NCBI GenBank assembly: GCA_033782935.1 | Contig: JAWQEG010000486.1 | Coordinates: 992,001 to 1,056,000 of the forward strand | From: Petrolisthes cinctipes | Lineage: Eukaryota; Arthropoda; Malacostraca; Decapoda; Porcellanidae | DNA: 64,000 nt | Direction of reading: 5' to 3' | Part shown: positions 12,986 to 24,889 of the stretch, one piece after another | Position numbering within the stretch: the stretch's first letter is position 1 | Layout: the number at the start of each line of letters is the position of its first letter | Notes under the pieces: generated by a model | Told to the model about the DNA's origin: nothing | The model's input: the letters and a program-made list of their open reading frames with translations, nothing else | The model's database searches: none | Position numbers and translations under genes: made by a program

Positions 12986-15011
12986 CGACTTTTGGGCACC
13001 TAAAATATCGATTTTGAGCATGTTTTGGGCCGGTATTTTGTAAATACCATAACACGGAGTAGGCATGTACAGATAGCTTCTGGGACCCCATAATATCGAA
13101 TTTGCGGGTGTTTTGGGCCTGAATTTGAGATATCGACTTTACGCACCTAAAATATCGATTTTTAGCATGTTTTAAGCCTATATTTTGAAAATATAATAGC
13201 ACTGAGTAGGCATGTACAGATCGCTTCTGGGACCCCAAATTATCGAATTTTCGGGTGTTTTGAGCCTGAATTTGAGATATGAACGAGTACAGAAGATGCA
13301 TGCACATATCGACTTTTGGGCACCTAAAATATCGATTTTAAGCATGTTTTGAGCCTATATTTTGAAACTATTCTAGCACTGAGTAGGCATGTACAGATTG
13401 CTTCTGGGACCCCAAAATATTGAATTTTCGGGTGTTTTGAGCCTGAATTTGAGATATAAACGGGTACAGAAGATACATGCACATATTGACTTTGGGCATC
13501 TAAAATGTCGATTTTCAGCATGTTTTGGGCATGTATTTTGAAAATACTCTAACACGGAGTTGGCATGTACAGATTGCTTCTGGGACCCCAGAATATTGAA
13601 TTTTCGGGTGTTTAGGGCCAGAATTTGAGATATAAACGGGTACAGAGGATGCATGCACATATCGACTTTTGGGCACCTAAAAGATCGATTTTCAGTATGT
13701 TTTTGGCCTGTATTTTGAAAATACTCTAACACGGAGTAGGCATGTACAGATCGCTTCTGGGACCCCAAAATATCGAATTTTCGGGTGTTTTGGGCCTGCA
13801 TTTGAGATATCGCCTTGACGCACCTAAAATAACGATTTTTAGCATGTTTTGAGCCTATATTTTTAAAAATATTCTAGCACTGAGTAGGCATGTACAAATC
13901 GCTTCTGGGACCCCAAAATATTGAATTTTTAGGTGTTTAGGGCCAGAATTTGAGATATAAACGGGTACAGAAGATGCATGCACATATCGACTTTTGGGCA
14001 CCTAAAATATTGATTTCGAGCATGTTTTGAGCCTATATTTTGAAAACATTCCAGCACTAAGTAGGCATGTACAGATCCCTTCTGGGACCCGTAAATATCG
14101 AATTTTCGGGTGTTTTGGGACTGAATTTGAGATATCGACTTTTTGGCACCTAAAATATCGATTTTTAGCATGTTTTTAGCCTATATTTTGAAAATATTCT
14201 AGCACTGAGTAGGCATGTACAGATTGCTTCTGGGACCCCAAAATATTGAATTTTCGGGTGTTTTGTGCCTGAATTTGAGATATAAACGTGTACAGAAGAT
14301 ACATGCACATATTGACTTTGGGCATCTAAAATATCGATTTTCAGCATGTTTTGAGCCTATATTTTGAAAATACTCTAACACGGAGTAGGCATGTACAGAT
14401 TGCTTCTGGGACCCCTAAATATTGAATTTTCGGGTGTTTTGAGCCTGAATTTGAGATATAAACGGGTTCAGATGATACATGCACATATTGACTTTGGGCA
14501 TCTAAAATATCGATTTTCAGCATGTTTTGGGCATGTATTTTGAAAATACTCTAACACGGAGTAGGCATGTACAGATCGCTTCTGGGACCCCGAAATATCG
14601 AATTTTCGGGTGTTCTGAGCCTGAATTTGAGATATAAACGGGTACTGAAGATGCATGCACATATCGACATTTTGGCACATAAAACGTCGATTTTGAGCAT
14701 GTTTTGGGCTTGTATTTTGAAAATACTCTAACACGGAGTAGGCATGTACAGATCGCTTCTGGGACCCCAAAATATCGAATTTTCGGGTGTTTTGGGCCTT
14801 AATTTGAGATATCGACTTTTTGGCACCTAAAATATCGATTGTGAGCATGTTTTTAGCCTATATTTTAAAAAATATTCTAGCACTGAGTAGGCATGTACAG
14901 ATTGCTTCTGGGACCCCAAAATATTGAATTTTCGGGTGTTTAGGGCCAGAATTTGAGATATAAACGGGTACAGAAGATGCATGCACATATCGACTTTTGG
15001 GCACCTAAAAG
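12986..15011 (+). repeat. 1.85-kb block, copy 2, with one extra monomer
   Basis: Matches 9841-11690 but is one monomer longer. 12986-13385 corresponds to 9841-10240; 13386-13561 is an additional 176-bp L monomer of the GATACATGCAC haplotype; 13562-15011 corresponds to 10241-11690. The extra unit enters exactly at GTAGGCATGTAC, a motif common to all monomers, so the monomer register is kept. A few substitutions separate the copies, such as GATCGCTTCTAGG against GATCGCTTCTGGG. Confidence 0.84.
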
Positions 15012-18000
15012 ATCGATTTTCAGTATGTTTTTGGACTGTATTTTGAAAATACTCTAACACGGAGTAGGCATGTACAGATCGCTTCTGGGACCCCTAAATA
15101 TCGAATTTTCGGGAGTTTTGAGCCTAAATTTGAGATATCGCCTTTACTCACCTAAAATATCGATTTTTAGCATGTTTTTAGCCTATATTTTGAAAATATT
15201 CTAGCACTGAGTAGGCATGTACAGATTGCTTCTGGGACCCCAAATTATCGAATTTTCGGGTGTTTTGAGCCTGAATTTGAGATATAAACGAGTACAGAAG
15301 ATGCATGCACATATCGACTTTTGGGCACCTAAAATATCGATTTTAAGCATGTTTTGAGCCTATATTTTGAAAACATTCTAGGACTGAGTAGGCATGTACA
15401 GATCGCTTTTGGGACCCCAAAATATCAAATTTTCGGGTGTTTTGAGCCTGAATTTGAGATATAAACGAGAATAGAAGATGCATACACATATTGATTTTGG
15501 TCAACAAAAATTTCGATTTTCAGTATGTTTTTGGCCTGTATTTTGGAAATACTCTAACACGGAGTAGGCATGTACAGATCGCTTCTGGGACCCCTAAATA
15601 TCGAATTTTCGGGTGTTTTGGGACTGAATTTGAGATATCGATTTTTTGGCACCTAAAATATCGATTTTATAGCATGTATATTTTGAAAATATTCTGGCAC
15701 TGAGTACGCATGTACAGATTGCTTCTGAAACCCCAAAATATTGAATTTTCGGGTGTTTTGAGCCTGAATTTGAGATATAAACGGGTACCGAAGATGCATG
15801 CACATATCGACTTTTGGGCACCTAAAATATCGATTTTGAGCATGTTTTGGGCATGTATTTTGAAAACATTCTAGCACTGAGTAGGCATGTACAGATCGCT
15901 TCTGGGACCCCTAAATATCGAATTTTCGGGTGTTTTGGGCCTGAATTTGAGATATCGACTTTACGCACCTAAAATATCGATTTTGAGCATGTTTTGAGCC
16001 TATATTTTGAAAACATTCTAGCACTGAGTAGGCATGTACAGATTGCTTCTGGGACACCAAAATATCGAAATTTCGGGTGTTTTGAGCTTGAATTTGAGAT
16101 ATAAACGAGTACAGAGGATGCATGCACATATCGACTTTTGGGCACCTAAAATATCGATTTTCAGCATGTTTTGGGCCTGACTTTTGAAAATACTCTAACA
16201 CGGAGTAGGCATGTACAGATCGCTTCTGGGACCCCGAAATATCGAATTTTCGGGTGTTTTTGGCCTGAATTTGAGATATCGCCTTTACGCACCTAAAATA
16301 TTGATTTTAGCATGTTTTGAGCCTATATTTTGAAAATATTCTAGCACAGAGTAGACATGTACAGATCGATTCTGGGACCCCAAAATATCGAATTTTCGGG
16401 TGTTTTGAGCTTGAATTTGAGATATAAACGAGTACAGAAGATGCATGCACATATCGACTTTTGGGCACCTAAAAGATCGATTTTGAGCATGTTTTGAGCC
16501 TATATTTTGAAAACATTCTAGTACTGAGTAGGCATGTACAGATCGCTTCTGGGACCCAAAAATATCGAATTTTCGGGTGTTTAGGGCCAGAATTTGAAAT
16601 ATAAATGGGTACAGAAGATGCATGCACATATCGACTTTTGGGCACCTAAAAGATCGATTTTCAGTATGTTTTTGGCCTGTATTTTGAAAATACTCTAACA
16701 CGGAGTAGGCGTGTACAGATCGCTTCTGGGACCCCAAAATATCGAATTTTCGTGTGGTTTGAGACTGAATTTGAGATATAAACGGGTACTGAAGATGCAT
16801 GCACATATCGACTTTTTGGCACCTAAGACATCGATTTTGAGCATGTTTTGGGCCTGTATTTTGAAAATACTCTAACACGGAGTAGGCATGTACAGATCGC
16901 TTCTGGGACCCCTAAATATCGAATTTTCGGGTGTTTTGGGACTGAATTTGAGATATCGACTTTTTGGCATCTAAAAGATCGATTTTTAGCATGTTTTTAG
17001 CCTATATTTTGAAAATATTCTAGCACTGAGTAGGCATGTACAGATTGCTTCTGGGACCCCAAAATATCGAATTTTCGGGTGTTTTGGCCTGAATTTGAGA
17101 TATAAACGGGTACTGAAGATGCATGCACATATCGACTTTTGGGCACCTAAAACATCGATTTTGAGCATGTTTTGGGCCTGTATTTTGTAAATACTCTAAC
17201 ACGGAGTAGGCATATACAGATCGCTTCTGGGATCCCTAAATATCGAATTTTCGGGTGTTTTGGGCCTTAATTTAAAATATCGAATTTTTGGCACCTAAAA
17301 TATCGCTTTTTAGCATGTTTTTAGCCTATATTTTGAAAATATTCTAGCAATGAGTAGGCATGTACAGATTGCTTCTGGGACCCCAAAATATTGAATTTTC
17401 GGGTGTTTAGGGCCAGAATTTGAGATATAAAGGGGTACAGAAGATGCATGCACATATCGACTTTTGGGCACCTAAAAGATCGATTTTCAGTATGTTTTTG
17501 GCCTGTATTTTGAAAATACTCTAACACGGAGTAGGCATGTACAGATCGCTTCAGGGACCCCTAAATATCGAATTTTCGGGTGTTTTGGGACTGAATTTGA
17601 GATATTGACTTTTTGGCACTTAAAAGATCGATTTTTAGCATGTTTTTAGCCTATATTTTGAAAATATTCTAGCACTGTACAGATTGCTTCTGGGACCCCA
17701 AAATATTGAATTTTCGTGTGTTTTGAGCCTGAATTTGAGATATAAACGGGTACAGAAGATACATGCACATATTGACTTTGGGCATCTAAAATATTGATTT
17801 TCAGCATGTTTTGGGCATGTATTTTGAAAATACTCTAACACGGAGTAGGCATGTACAGATCGCTTCTGGGACCCCAAAATATCAAATTTTCGGGTGTTTT
17901 GAGCCTGAATTTGAGATATAAACGGGTACTGAAGATGCATGCACATATCGACTTTTGGGCACCTAAAACATCGATTTTGAGCATGTTTTGGGCCGGTATT

Positions 18001-20739
18001 TTATAAATACTCTAACACGGAGTAGGCATGTACAGATCGCTTCTGGGACCCCATAATATCGAATTTTCGGGTGTTTTGGGCCTGATTTTGAGATATCGAC
18101 TTTACGCACCTAAAATATCGATTTTTAGCATGTTTTAAGCCTATATTTTGAAAATATTCTTGCACTGAGTAGGCATGTACAGATCGCTTCTGGGACCCCA
18201 AATTATCGAATTTTAGGGTGTTTTGAGCCTGAATTTGAGATATAAACGAGTACAGAAGATGCATGCACATATCGACTTTTGGGCACCTAAAATATCGATT
18301 TTAACCATGTTTTGAGCCTATATTTTGAAAACATTCTAGCACTGATTAGGCATGTACAGATCGCTTCTGGGACCCCAAAATATCGAATTTTCGGGTGTTT
18401 TGAGCCTGAATTTGAGATATAAATGAGTATAGAAGATGCATACACATATTGACTTTGGGCACCAAAAATTTCCATTTTCAGCATGTTTTGGGCCTGAATT
18501 TTGAAAATACTCTAACACGGAGTAGGCATGTACAGATCGCTTCTGGGACCCCAAAATATCGAATTTTCGGGTTTTTAGGGTCAGAATTTGAGATATAAAC
18601 GGGTACAGAAGATGCATGCACATATCGACTTTTGGGCACCTAAAAGATCAATTTTGAGCATGTTTTTGGCCTGTATTTTGAAAATACTCTAACACGGAGT
18701 AGGCATGTACAGATCGCTTCTGGGACCCCTAAATATCGAATTTTCGGGTGTTTTGGGCCTTAATTTGAGATATCGACTTTTTGGCACCTAAAATATCGAT
18801 TTTTAGCATGTTTTTTAGCCTATATTTTTAAAAATATTCTAGCACTGAGTAGGCATGTACAGATTGCTTCTGGGACCCCAAAATATCGAATTTTCCCGTG
18901 TTTTGAACCTGAATTTGAGATATAAACGGGTACAGATGATACATGCACATATTGAATTTGGGCATCTAAAATATCGATTTTGAGCATGTTTTGGGCATGT
19001 ATTTTGAAAACATTCTAGCACTGAATAGGCATGTACAGATCGCTTCTGGCCCAAATATCGAATTTTCGGGTGTTTTGGGCCTGAATTTGAGATATCGACT
19101 TTACGCACCTAAAATATCGATATTTAGCATGTTTTAAGCCTATATTTTGAAAACATTCTAGCACTGAGTAGGCATGTACAGATCGCTTCTGGGACCCCAA
19201 AATATCGAATTTTCGGGTGTTTTGAGCCTGAATTTGATATATAAACGAGAATAGAAGATGCATACACATATTGACTTTGGGCACCAAAAATTTCGATTTT
19301 CAGCATGTTTTGGGCCTGAATTTTGAAAATACTCTAACACGGAGTAGGCATGTACAGATCGCTTCTGGGACCCTTAAATATCGAATTTTCGGGTGTTTTG
19401 TGCCTGAATTTGAGATATCGCCTTTACGCACCTATAATATCGATTTTTAGCATGTTTTGAGCCTATATTTTGAAAATATTCTAGCACTGAGTAGTCATGT
19501 ACATATCGCTTCTGGGACCCCTAAATATCGAATTTTCGGGTGTTTTGAGCTTGTATTTGAAATATAAACGAGTACAGAAGATGCATGCACATATCGACTT
19601 TTGGGCACCTAAAAGATCGATTTTCAGTATGTTTTTGGCCTGTATTTTGAAAATACTCTAACACGGAGTAGGCATGTACATATCGCTTCTGGGACCCCTA
19701 AATATCGAATTTTCGGGTGTTTTGGTACTTAATTTGAGATATCGACTTTTTGGCACCTAAATTATCGATTTTTCGCATGTTTTAAGCCTATATTTTTAAA
19801 TATATTCTAGCACTGAGTAGGCATGTACAGATTGCTTCTGGGACCCCAAAATATTGAATTTTCGGGTGTTTTGAGCCTGAATTTGAGATATAAACGGGTA
19901 CAGAAGATACATGCACAAATTGACAATGGGCATCTAAAATATCGATTTTCAGCATGTTTTGGGCCTGTATTTTGAAAATACTCTAACACGGAGAAGGCAT
20001 GTACAGATCGCTTCTGGGACCCATAAACATCGAATTTTCGGGTGTTTTGAGCTTGAATTTGAGATATAAACGAGTACAGAAGATGCATGCACATATCGAC
20101 TTTTGGGCACCTAAAAGATCGATTTTCAGTATGTTTTTGGCCTGTATTTTGAAAATACTCTAACACGGAGTAGGCATGTACAGATCGCTTCTGGGACCCC
20201 TAAATATAGAATTTTCGAGTGTTTTGGGCCTTAATTTGAGATATCGACTTTTTGGCACCTAAAATATCGATTTTTAGCATGTTTTTAGCCTATATTTTGA
20301 AAATATTCTAGCATTGAGTAGGCATGTACAGATCGCTTCTGGGACCCCAAAATATTGAATTTTCGGGTGTTTTGAGCCTGAATTTGAGATATAAACGGGT
20401 ACAGAAGATACATGCACATATTGACTTTGGGCATCTAGAATATCGATTTTCAGCATGTTTTGGGAATGTATTTTGAAAATACACTAACACGGAGTAGGCA
20501 TGTACAGATCGCTTCTGGGACCCCAAAATATCGAATTTTCGGGTGTTTTTTTATTCTGAATTTGAGATATAAACGGGTTCTGAAGATGCATGCACATATC
20601 GACTATTGGGCACCTAAAATATCGATTTTGAGCATGTTTTGGTCCTGTATTTTGTAAATACTCTAACACGGAGTAAGAATGTACAGATCGCTTCTGGGAC
20701 CCCAAAATATCGAATTTTCGGGTGTTTTGGGCCTGAATT
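15012..20739 (+). repeat. Mixed L/S monomers, no large unit recognised
   Basis: Ordinary satellite monomers in mixed order. Noted oddities are a copy with GTTTTTTTATTCTG near 20545 (a run of seven T), a deletion that shortens CTTCTGGGACCCC to CTTCTGGCCC near 19049, and a copy lacking GAGTAGGCAT near 17678. The 140-bp type of truncated S monomer with GATTTTATAGCATGTATA (first at 1530-1669) recurs near 15664. No gene-like or unique sequence is present. Confidence 0.7.
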
Positions 20740-21300
20740 TGAGATATCGCCTTTACTCACCTAAAATATCGATTTTTAGCATGTTTTGAGCCTATATTTT
20801 GAAAATATTCTAGCACTGAGTAGGCATGTACAGATCGCTTCTGGGACCCCTAAATATCGAATTTTCGGGTGTTTTGAGCTTGAATTCGAGATATAAACGA
20901 GTACAGAAGATGCATGCACATATCGACTTTTGGGCACCTAAAATATCGATTTTGAGCATGTTTTGAGCCTATATTTTGAAAACATTCTAGCACTGAGTAG
21001 GCATGTACAGATCGCTTCTGGGACCCCAAAATATCGAATTTTCGGGTGTTTTGGGCCTGAATTTGAGATATCGCCTTTACTCACCTAAAATATCGATTTT
21101 TAGCATGTTTTTAGAAAATATTTTGAAAATATTCTAGCACTGAGTAGGCATGTACAGATCGCTTCTGGGACCCCAAAATATCGAATTGTCGGGTGTTTTG
21201 AGCCTGAATTTGAGATATAAACGGGTACTGAAGATATCGACTTTTTGGCATGTTTTTAGCCTATATTTTGAAAATATTCTGGCACTGAGTAGGCATGTAC
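20740..21300 (+). repeat. Block left of the SINE, copy 1
   Basis: Recurs right of the SINE at about 22207-22917, first at offset 1470 and then at 1617. Diagnostic shared variants are TTTTTAGAAAATATTTTG (21110 and 22577) and the shortened monomer in which GAAGATATCGAC runs directly into TTTTTGGCATG (21231 and 22848). That monomer has lost both the CATGCACAT stretch and the CACCTAAAATATCGATTTTT-like stretch. Confidence 0.8.
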
Positions 21301-21692
21301 AGATCGCTTCTGGGACCCCAAAATATCGAATTTTCGGGTGTTTTGGGCCAGAATTTGAGATATAAACGGGTACAGAAGATGTATGCACATATCGACTTTT
21401 GGGCACCTAAAAGATCGATTTTCAGTATGTTTTTGGCCTGTATTTTGAAAATACTCTAACACGGAGTAGGCATGTACAGATCGCTTCTGGGACCCCTAAA
21501 TATAGAATTTTCGGGTGTTTTGGGCCTTAATTTGAGATATCGACTTTTTGGCACCTAGAATATCGATTTTTAGCATGTTTTTAGCCTATATTTTGAAAAT
21601 ATTCTAGCACTGAGTAGGCATGTACAGATTGCTTCTGGGACCCCAAAATATTGAATTTTTGGGTGTTTTGAGCCTGAATTTGAGATATAAAC

Positions 21693-21702
21693 GGGGGGGG
21701 GG
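21693..21702 (+). other. G10 homopolymer at SINE 5' junction
   Basis: Ten consecutive G replace the usual GGGTACAG of the satellite after GATATAAAC. The run sits exactly between satellite and element. It could be expansion of the native GGG, untemplated bases added during integration, or the true 5' end of the element. Confidence 0.85.
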
Positions 21703-21719
21703 ATATAAAGTAGGGGAAG

Positions 21720-21730
21720 TGGCCGAGTGG
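21720..21730 (+). promoter_or_regulatory. Pol III A box of the SINE
   Basis: TGGCCGAGTGG fits the A-box pattern TRGYNNARNNG. It corresponds to the D-arm region of a tRNA and lies about ten bases into the tRNA-like head. It starts 45 bases before the B box, a normal internal-promoter distance. Confidence 0.82.
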
Positions 21731-21764
21731 TTAGTGTTCTCGACTCATATCCTAGAGGTCGGGA

Positions 21765-21773
21765 GATCGATCC
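21765..21773 (+). promoter_or_regulatory. Pol III B box of the SINE
   Basis: GATCGATCC fits the relaxed B-box consensus GWTCRANNC at every fixed position. It falls in the predicted T-arm loop of the tRNA-like head, so the internal promoter looks intact by sequence. Confidence 0.8.
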
Positions 21774-21984
21774 TCTCAGGTGAGGGCCAGAGAATATTTA
21801 CTCTTCCGATTTGAGTTTGAGGCACTAACTATAAGGTCATCGAACGTCGTAAAACACCCTCGCTGGTACCATAACAGCTGCAGTATTTTGGAATAACCCT
21901 CACTTCCCTCCCTCTGTGGCTGGGTACCAGTTCGGAAGTCGTGACGTGTGTGTATGAGCAGCAGTTGACCTGGGCCACGGTAAC

Positions 21985-22000
21985 GGGCTTGATTAAGCCT
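21985..22000 (+). other. Hairpin near SINE 3' end
   Basis: GGGCTT and AAGCCT can pair around a GATT loop (five Watson-Crick pairs plus one G-T). The hairpin lies 21 bases before the A tail. In some SINEs a 3' stem-loop shared with a partner LINE is recognised by the reverse transcriptase; whether this one does that is only inferred from position. A second inverted pair, CTGGTACC (21863-21870) and GGTACCAG (21923-21930), could fold the body. Confidence 0.45.
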
Positions 22001-22018
22001 ATGTCCAGTGTCGGAACA

Positions 22019-22021
<3 letters not shown>

Positions 22022-22051
<30 letters not shown>
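22022..22051 (+). other. Poly(A) tail of the SINE
   Basis: Thirty uninterrupted A follow AACATAT. The last A may belong to the resuming satellite (ACAGAAG). An uninterrupted tail of this length suggests a young insertion, because A tails usually gather substitutions or shorten with age. Confidence 0.92.
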
Positions 22052-22052
<1 letters not shown>

Positions 22053-22206
22053 AGAAGATACATGCACATATTGACTTTGGGCATCTAAAATATCGATTTT
22101 CAGTGTGTTTTTGGCCTGTATTTTGAAAATATTCTAATACGGAGTAGGCATGTACAGATCGCTTCTGGGACCCCTAAATATCGAATTTTCGGGTGTTTTC
22201 GGCCTG

Positions 22207-22917
22207 AATTTGAGATATCGCCTTTACTCACCTAAAATATCGATTTTAGCATGTTTTGAGCCTATATTTTGAAAATATTCTAGCACTGAGTAGGCATGTA
22301 CAGAACGCTTCTGGGACCCCTAAATATCGAGTTTTCGGGTGTTTTGAGCTTGAATTTGAGATATAAACGAGTACAGAAGATGCATGCACATATCGACTTT
22401 TGGGCACCTAAAATATCGATTTTGAGCATGTTTTGAGCCTATATTTTGAAAACATTCTAGCACTGAGTAGGCATGTACAGATCGCTTCTGGGACCCCAAA
22501 ATATCGAATTTTCGGGTGTTTTGGGCCTGAATTTGAGATATCGCCTTTACTCACCTAAAATATCGATTTTTAGCATGTTTTTAGAAAATATTTTGAAAAT
22601 ATTCTAGCACTGAGTAGGCATGTACAGATCGCTTCTGGGACCTCTAAATATCGAATTTTCGGGTGTTTTGGGCCTGAATTTGAGATATCGCCTTTACGCA
22701 CCTAAAATATCGATTTTTAGCATGTTTTTAGAAAATATGTTGAAAATATTCTAGCACTGAGTAGGCATGTACAGATCGCTTCTGGGACCCCAAAATATCG
22801 AATTTTCGGGTGTTTTGAGCCTGAATTTGAGATATAAACGGGTACTGAAGATATCGACTTTTTGGCATGTTTTTAGCCTATATTTTGAAAATATTCTGGC
22901 ACTGAGTAGGCATGTAC
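22207..22917 (+). repeat. Block right of the SINE, copy 2, with one extra S monomer
   Basis: Counterpart of 20740-21300. Up to about 22611 it matches at offset 1470. An additional S monomer (about 22633-22780) with a TTTTTAGAAAATATGTTG variant follows, after which the match resumes at offset 1617, a difference of exactly 147. It carries the same truncated GAAGATATCGAC monomer as copy 1. Confidence 0.78.
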
Positions 22918-24889
22918 AGATTGCTTCTGGGACCCCAAAATATTGAATTTTCGGGTGTTTAGGGCCAGAATTTGAGATATAAACGGGTACAGAAGATGCA
23001 TGCACATATTGACTTTGGGCATTTAAAATATCGATTTTCAGCATGTTTTGGGCATGTGTAATGAAAATACTCTAGCACGGAGTAGGCATGTACAGATCGC
23101 TTCTGGGACCCCAAAATATCGAATTTTCGGGTGTTTTGAGCCTGAATTTGAGATATAAACGGGTACTGAAGATGCATGCACATATCGACTTTTGGGCACC
23201 TAAAACATCGATTTTGAGCATGTTTTGGGCCTGTATTTTGTAAATACTCTAACACGGATTAGGCATGTACAGATCGCTTCTGGGACCCCAAAATATCGAA
23301 TTTTCGGGTGTTTTGGGCCTGAATTTGAGATATCGCCTTTACGCACCTAAAATATCGAATTTTAGCATGTTTCGAGCCTATATTTTGAAAATATTCTAGC
23401 ACTGAGTAGGCATGTACAGATCGCTTCTTGGACCCCAAAATATCGAATTTTCGGGTGTTTTGAGCCTGAATTTGAGATATAAACGAGTACAGAAGATGCA
23501 TGCACATATCGACTTTTGGGCACCTAAAATATCGATTTTGAGCATGTTTTGAGCCTATATTTTGAAAACATTCTAGCACTGAGTAGGCATGTACAGATCG
23601 CTTCTGGAACCCCAAAATATCGAATTTTCGGGTGTTTTGAGCCTGAATTTGAGATATAAACGAGTATAGAAGATGCATGCACATATCGACTTTTGGGCAC
23701 CTAAAAGATCGATTTTCAGTATGTTTTTGGCCTGTATTTTGAAAATACTCTAACAAGGAGTAGGCATGTACAGATCGCTTCTGGGACCCCTAAATATCGA
23801 ATTTTCGGGTGTTTTGGGCCATAATTTGAGATATCGCCATTACGCACCTAAAATATCGATTTTGAGCATGTTTTGAGCCTATATTTTGAAAACATTCTAG
23901 CACTGAGTAGGCATGTACAGATCGCTTCTGGAACCCCAAAATATCGAATTTTCGGGTGTTTTGAGCCTGAATTTGAGATATAAACGAGTACAGAAGATGC
24001 ATGCACATATCGACTTTTGGGCACCTAAAATATCGATTTTGAGCATGTTTTGAGCCTATATTTTGAAAACATTCTAGCACTGAGTAGGCATGTACAGATC
24101 GCTACTGGGACCCCAAAATATCGAATTTTCGGGTGTTTTGAGCCTGAATTTGAGATATAAACGGGTACAGAAGATGCATGCACATATCGAGTTTTGGGCA
24201 CCTAAAAGATCGATTTTCAGTATGTTTTTGGCCTGTATTTTGAAAATACTCTAACACGGAGTAGGCATGTACAGATTGCTTCTGGGACCCCTAAATATCG
24301 AATTTTCGGGTGTTTTGGGCCTTAATTTGAGATATCGACTTTTTGGCACCTAAAATATCGATTTTTAGCATGTTTTGAGCCTATATTTTGAAAATATTCT
24401 AGCACTGAGAAGGCATGTACAGATCGCTTCTGGGACCCCAAAATATCGAATTTTCGGGAGTTTAGAGCCTGAATTTGAGATATAAACGAGTACAGAAGAT
24501 GCATGCTCATATCAACTTTTTGGCACCTAAAATATCGATTTTGAGCATGTTTTGGGCCTGTATTTTGTAAATACTCTAACACGGATTAGGCATGTACAGA
24601 TCGCTTCTGGGACCCCAAAATATCGAATTTTCGGGTGTTTTGGGCCTGAATTTGAGATATCGCCTTTACGCACCTAAAATATCGAATTTTAGCATGTTTC
24701 GAGCCAATATTTTGAAAATATTCTAGCACTGAGTAGGCATGTACAGATCGCTTCTTGGACCCCAAAATATTGAATTTTCGGGTGTTTAGAGCCTGAATTT
24801 GATATATAAACGGGTACAGAAGATACATGCACATATTGACTTTGGGCATCTAAAATATCGATTTTCAGCATGTTTTGGGCATGTATTTT
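22918..24889 (+). repeat. L/S monomers with 324-bp dimer periodicity
   Basis: Satellite in which an L monomer with AAACATTCTAGC often alternates with an S monomer. The variant CTTCTGGAACCCC recurs at 23606 and 23930, exactly 324 bases apart, the sum of 177 and 147. A GAATTTTAGCATGTTTCGAGCC variant is shared by monomers near 23360 and 24685. Confidence 0.72.

Larger units (their letters stand above)
1..21702 (+). repeat. Satellite array, left arm
   Basis: Continuous tandem satellite from the window edge to the SINE. Every monomer shows the same order of landmarks: TTTTCGGGTG, then a GCCTGAATTTGAGATAT-like segment, then a CACCTAAAATATCGATTTT-like segment, GCATGTTTT, a CTAGCACTGAG or CTAACACGGAG variant, GTAGGCATGTACAGAT and CTTCTGGGACCCC. 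Measured lengths of the first ten monomers are 176, 176, 176, 148, 176, 147, 177, 176, 177 and 140 bp. All copies lie in one orientation. Divergence between neighbours is moderate, but kilobase-scale blocks inside the arm are nearly identical. No unique sequence is present, and open frames here are by-products of the repeat. The array starts before base 1, so its left boundary is unknown. Confidence 0.97.
21703..22051 (+). mobile_element. tRNA-derived SINE retrotransposon
   Basis: This is the only non-satellite sequence in the window, about 349 bp. The head (about 21711-21785) is tRNA-like: a Pol III A box at 21720-21730, a B box at 21765-21773, and a T-arm in which GGGAG can pair with CTCTC around a seven-base loop ATCGATC. 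GGCCGAGTGG resembles class II (Ser/Leu-type) tRNAs. A roughly 235-bp tRNA-unrelated body follows and ends in a 30-base A tail (22022-22051), as expected for a LINE-mobilised element on the plus strand. SINEs encode no protein; they are transcribed by Pol III and copied by a partner LINE. I do not recognise the body family. Satellite resumes at ACAGAAGATACATGC. No clear target-site duplication is visible. Confidence 0.88.

Noticed and set aside
20540..20560. Possible second insertion at a T7 run
   Set aside because: Only a few bases differ from the normal GTGTTTTGAGCCTGAA segment; it is a small local indel with no element sequence.
21693..21702. G-quadruplex at the G10 run
   Set aside because: A single G run, with only short GGG or GGGG stretches beyond it, does not provide four well-spaced tracts in a compact window, so I do not call one.
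21711..21785. A functional tRNA gene
   Set aside because: The A and B boxes and T-arm fit, but I could not form a complete acceptor stem and anticodon arm. The sequence runs on into a long body and A tail, which fits a SINE head better.
21776..22084. 102-codon minus-strand open frame across the SINE
   Set aside because: It reads through the complement of the poly(A) tail (a phenylalanine run) and the SINE body. It is not a conserved reading frame; SINEs are non-coding.
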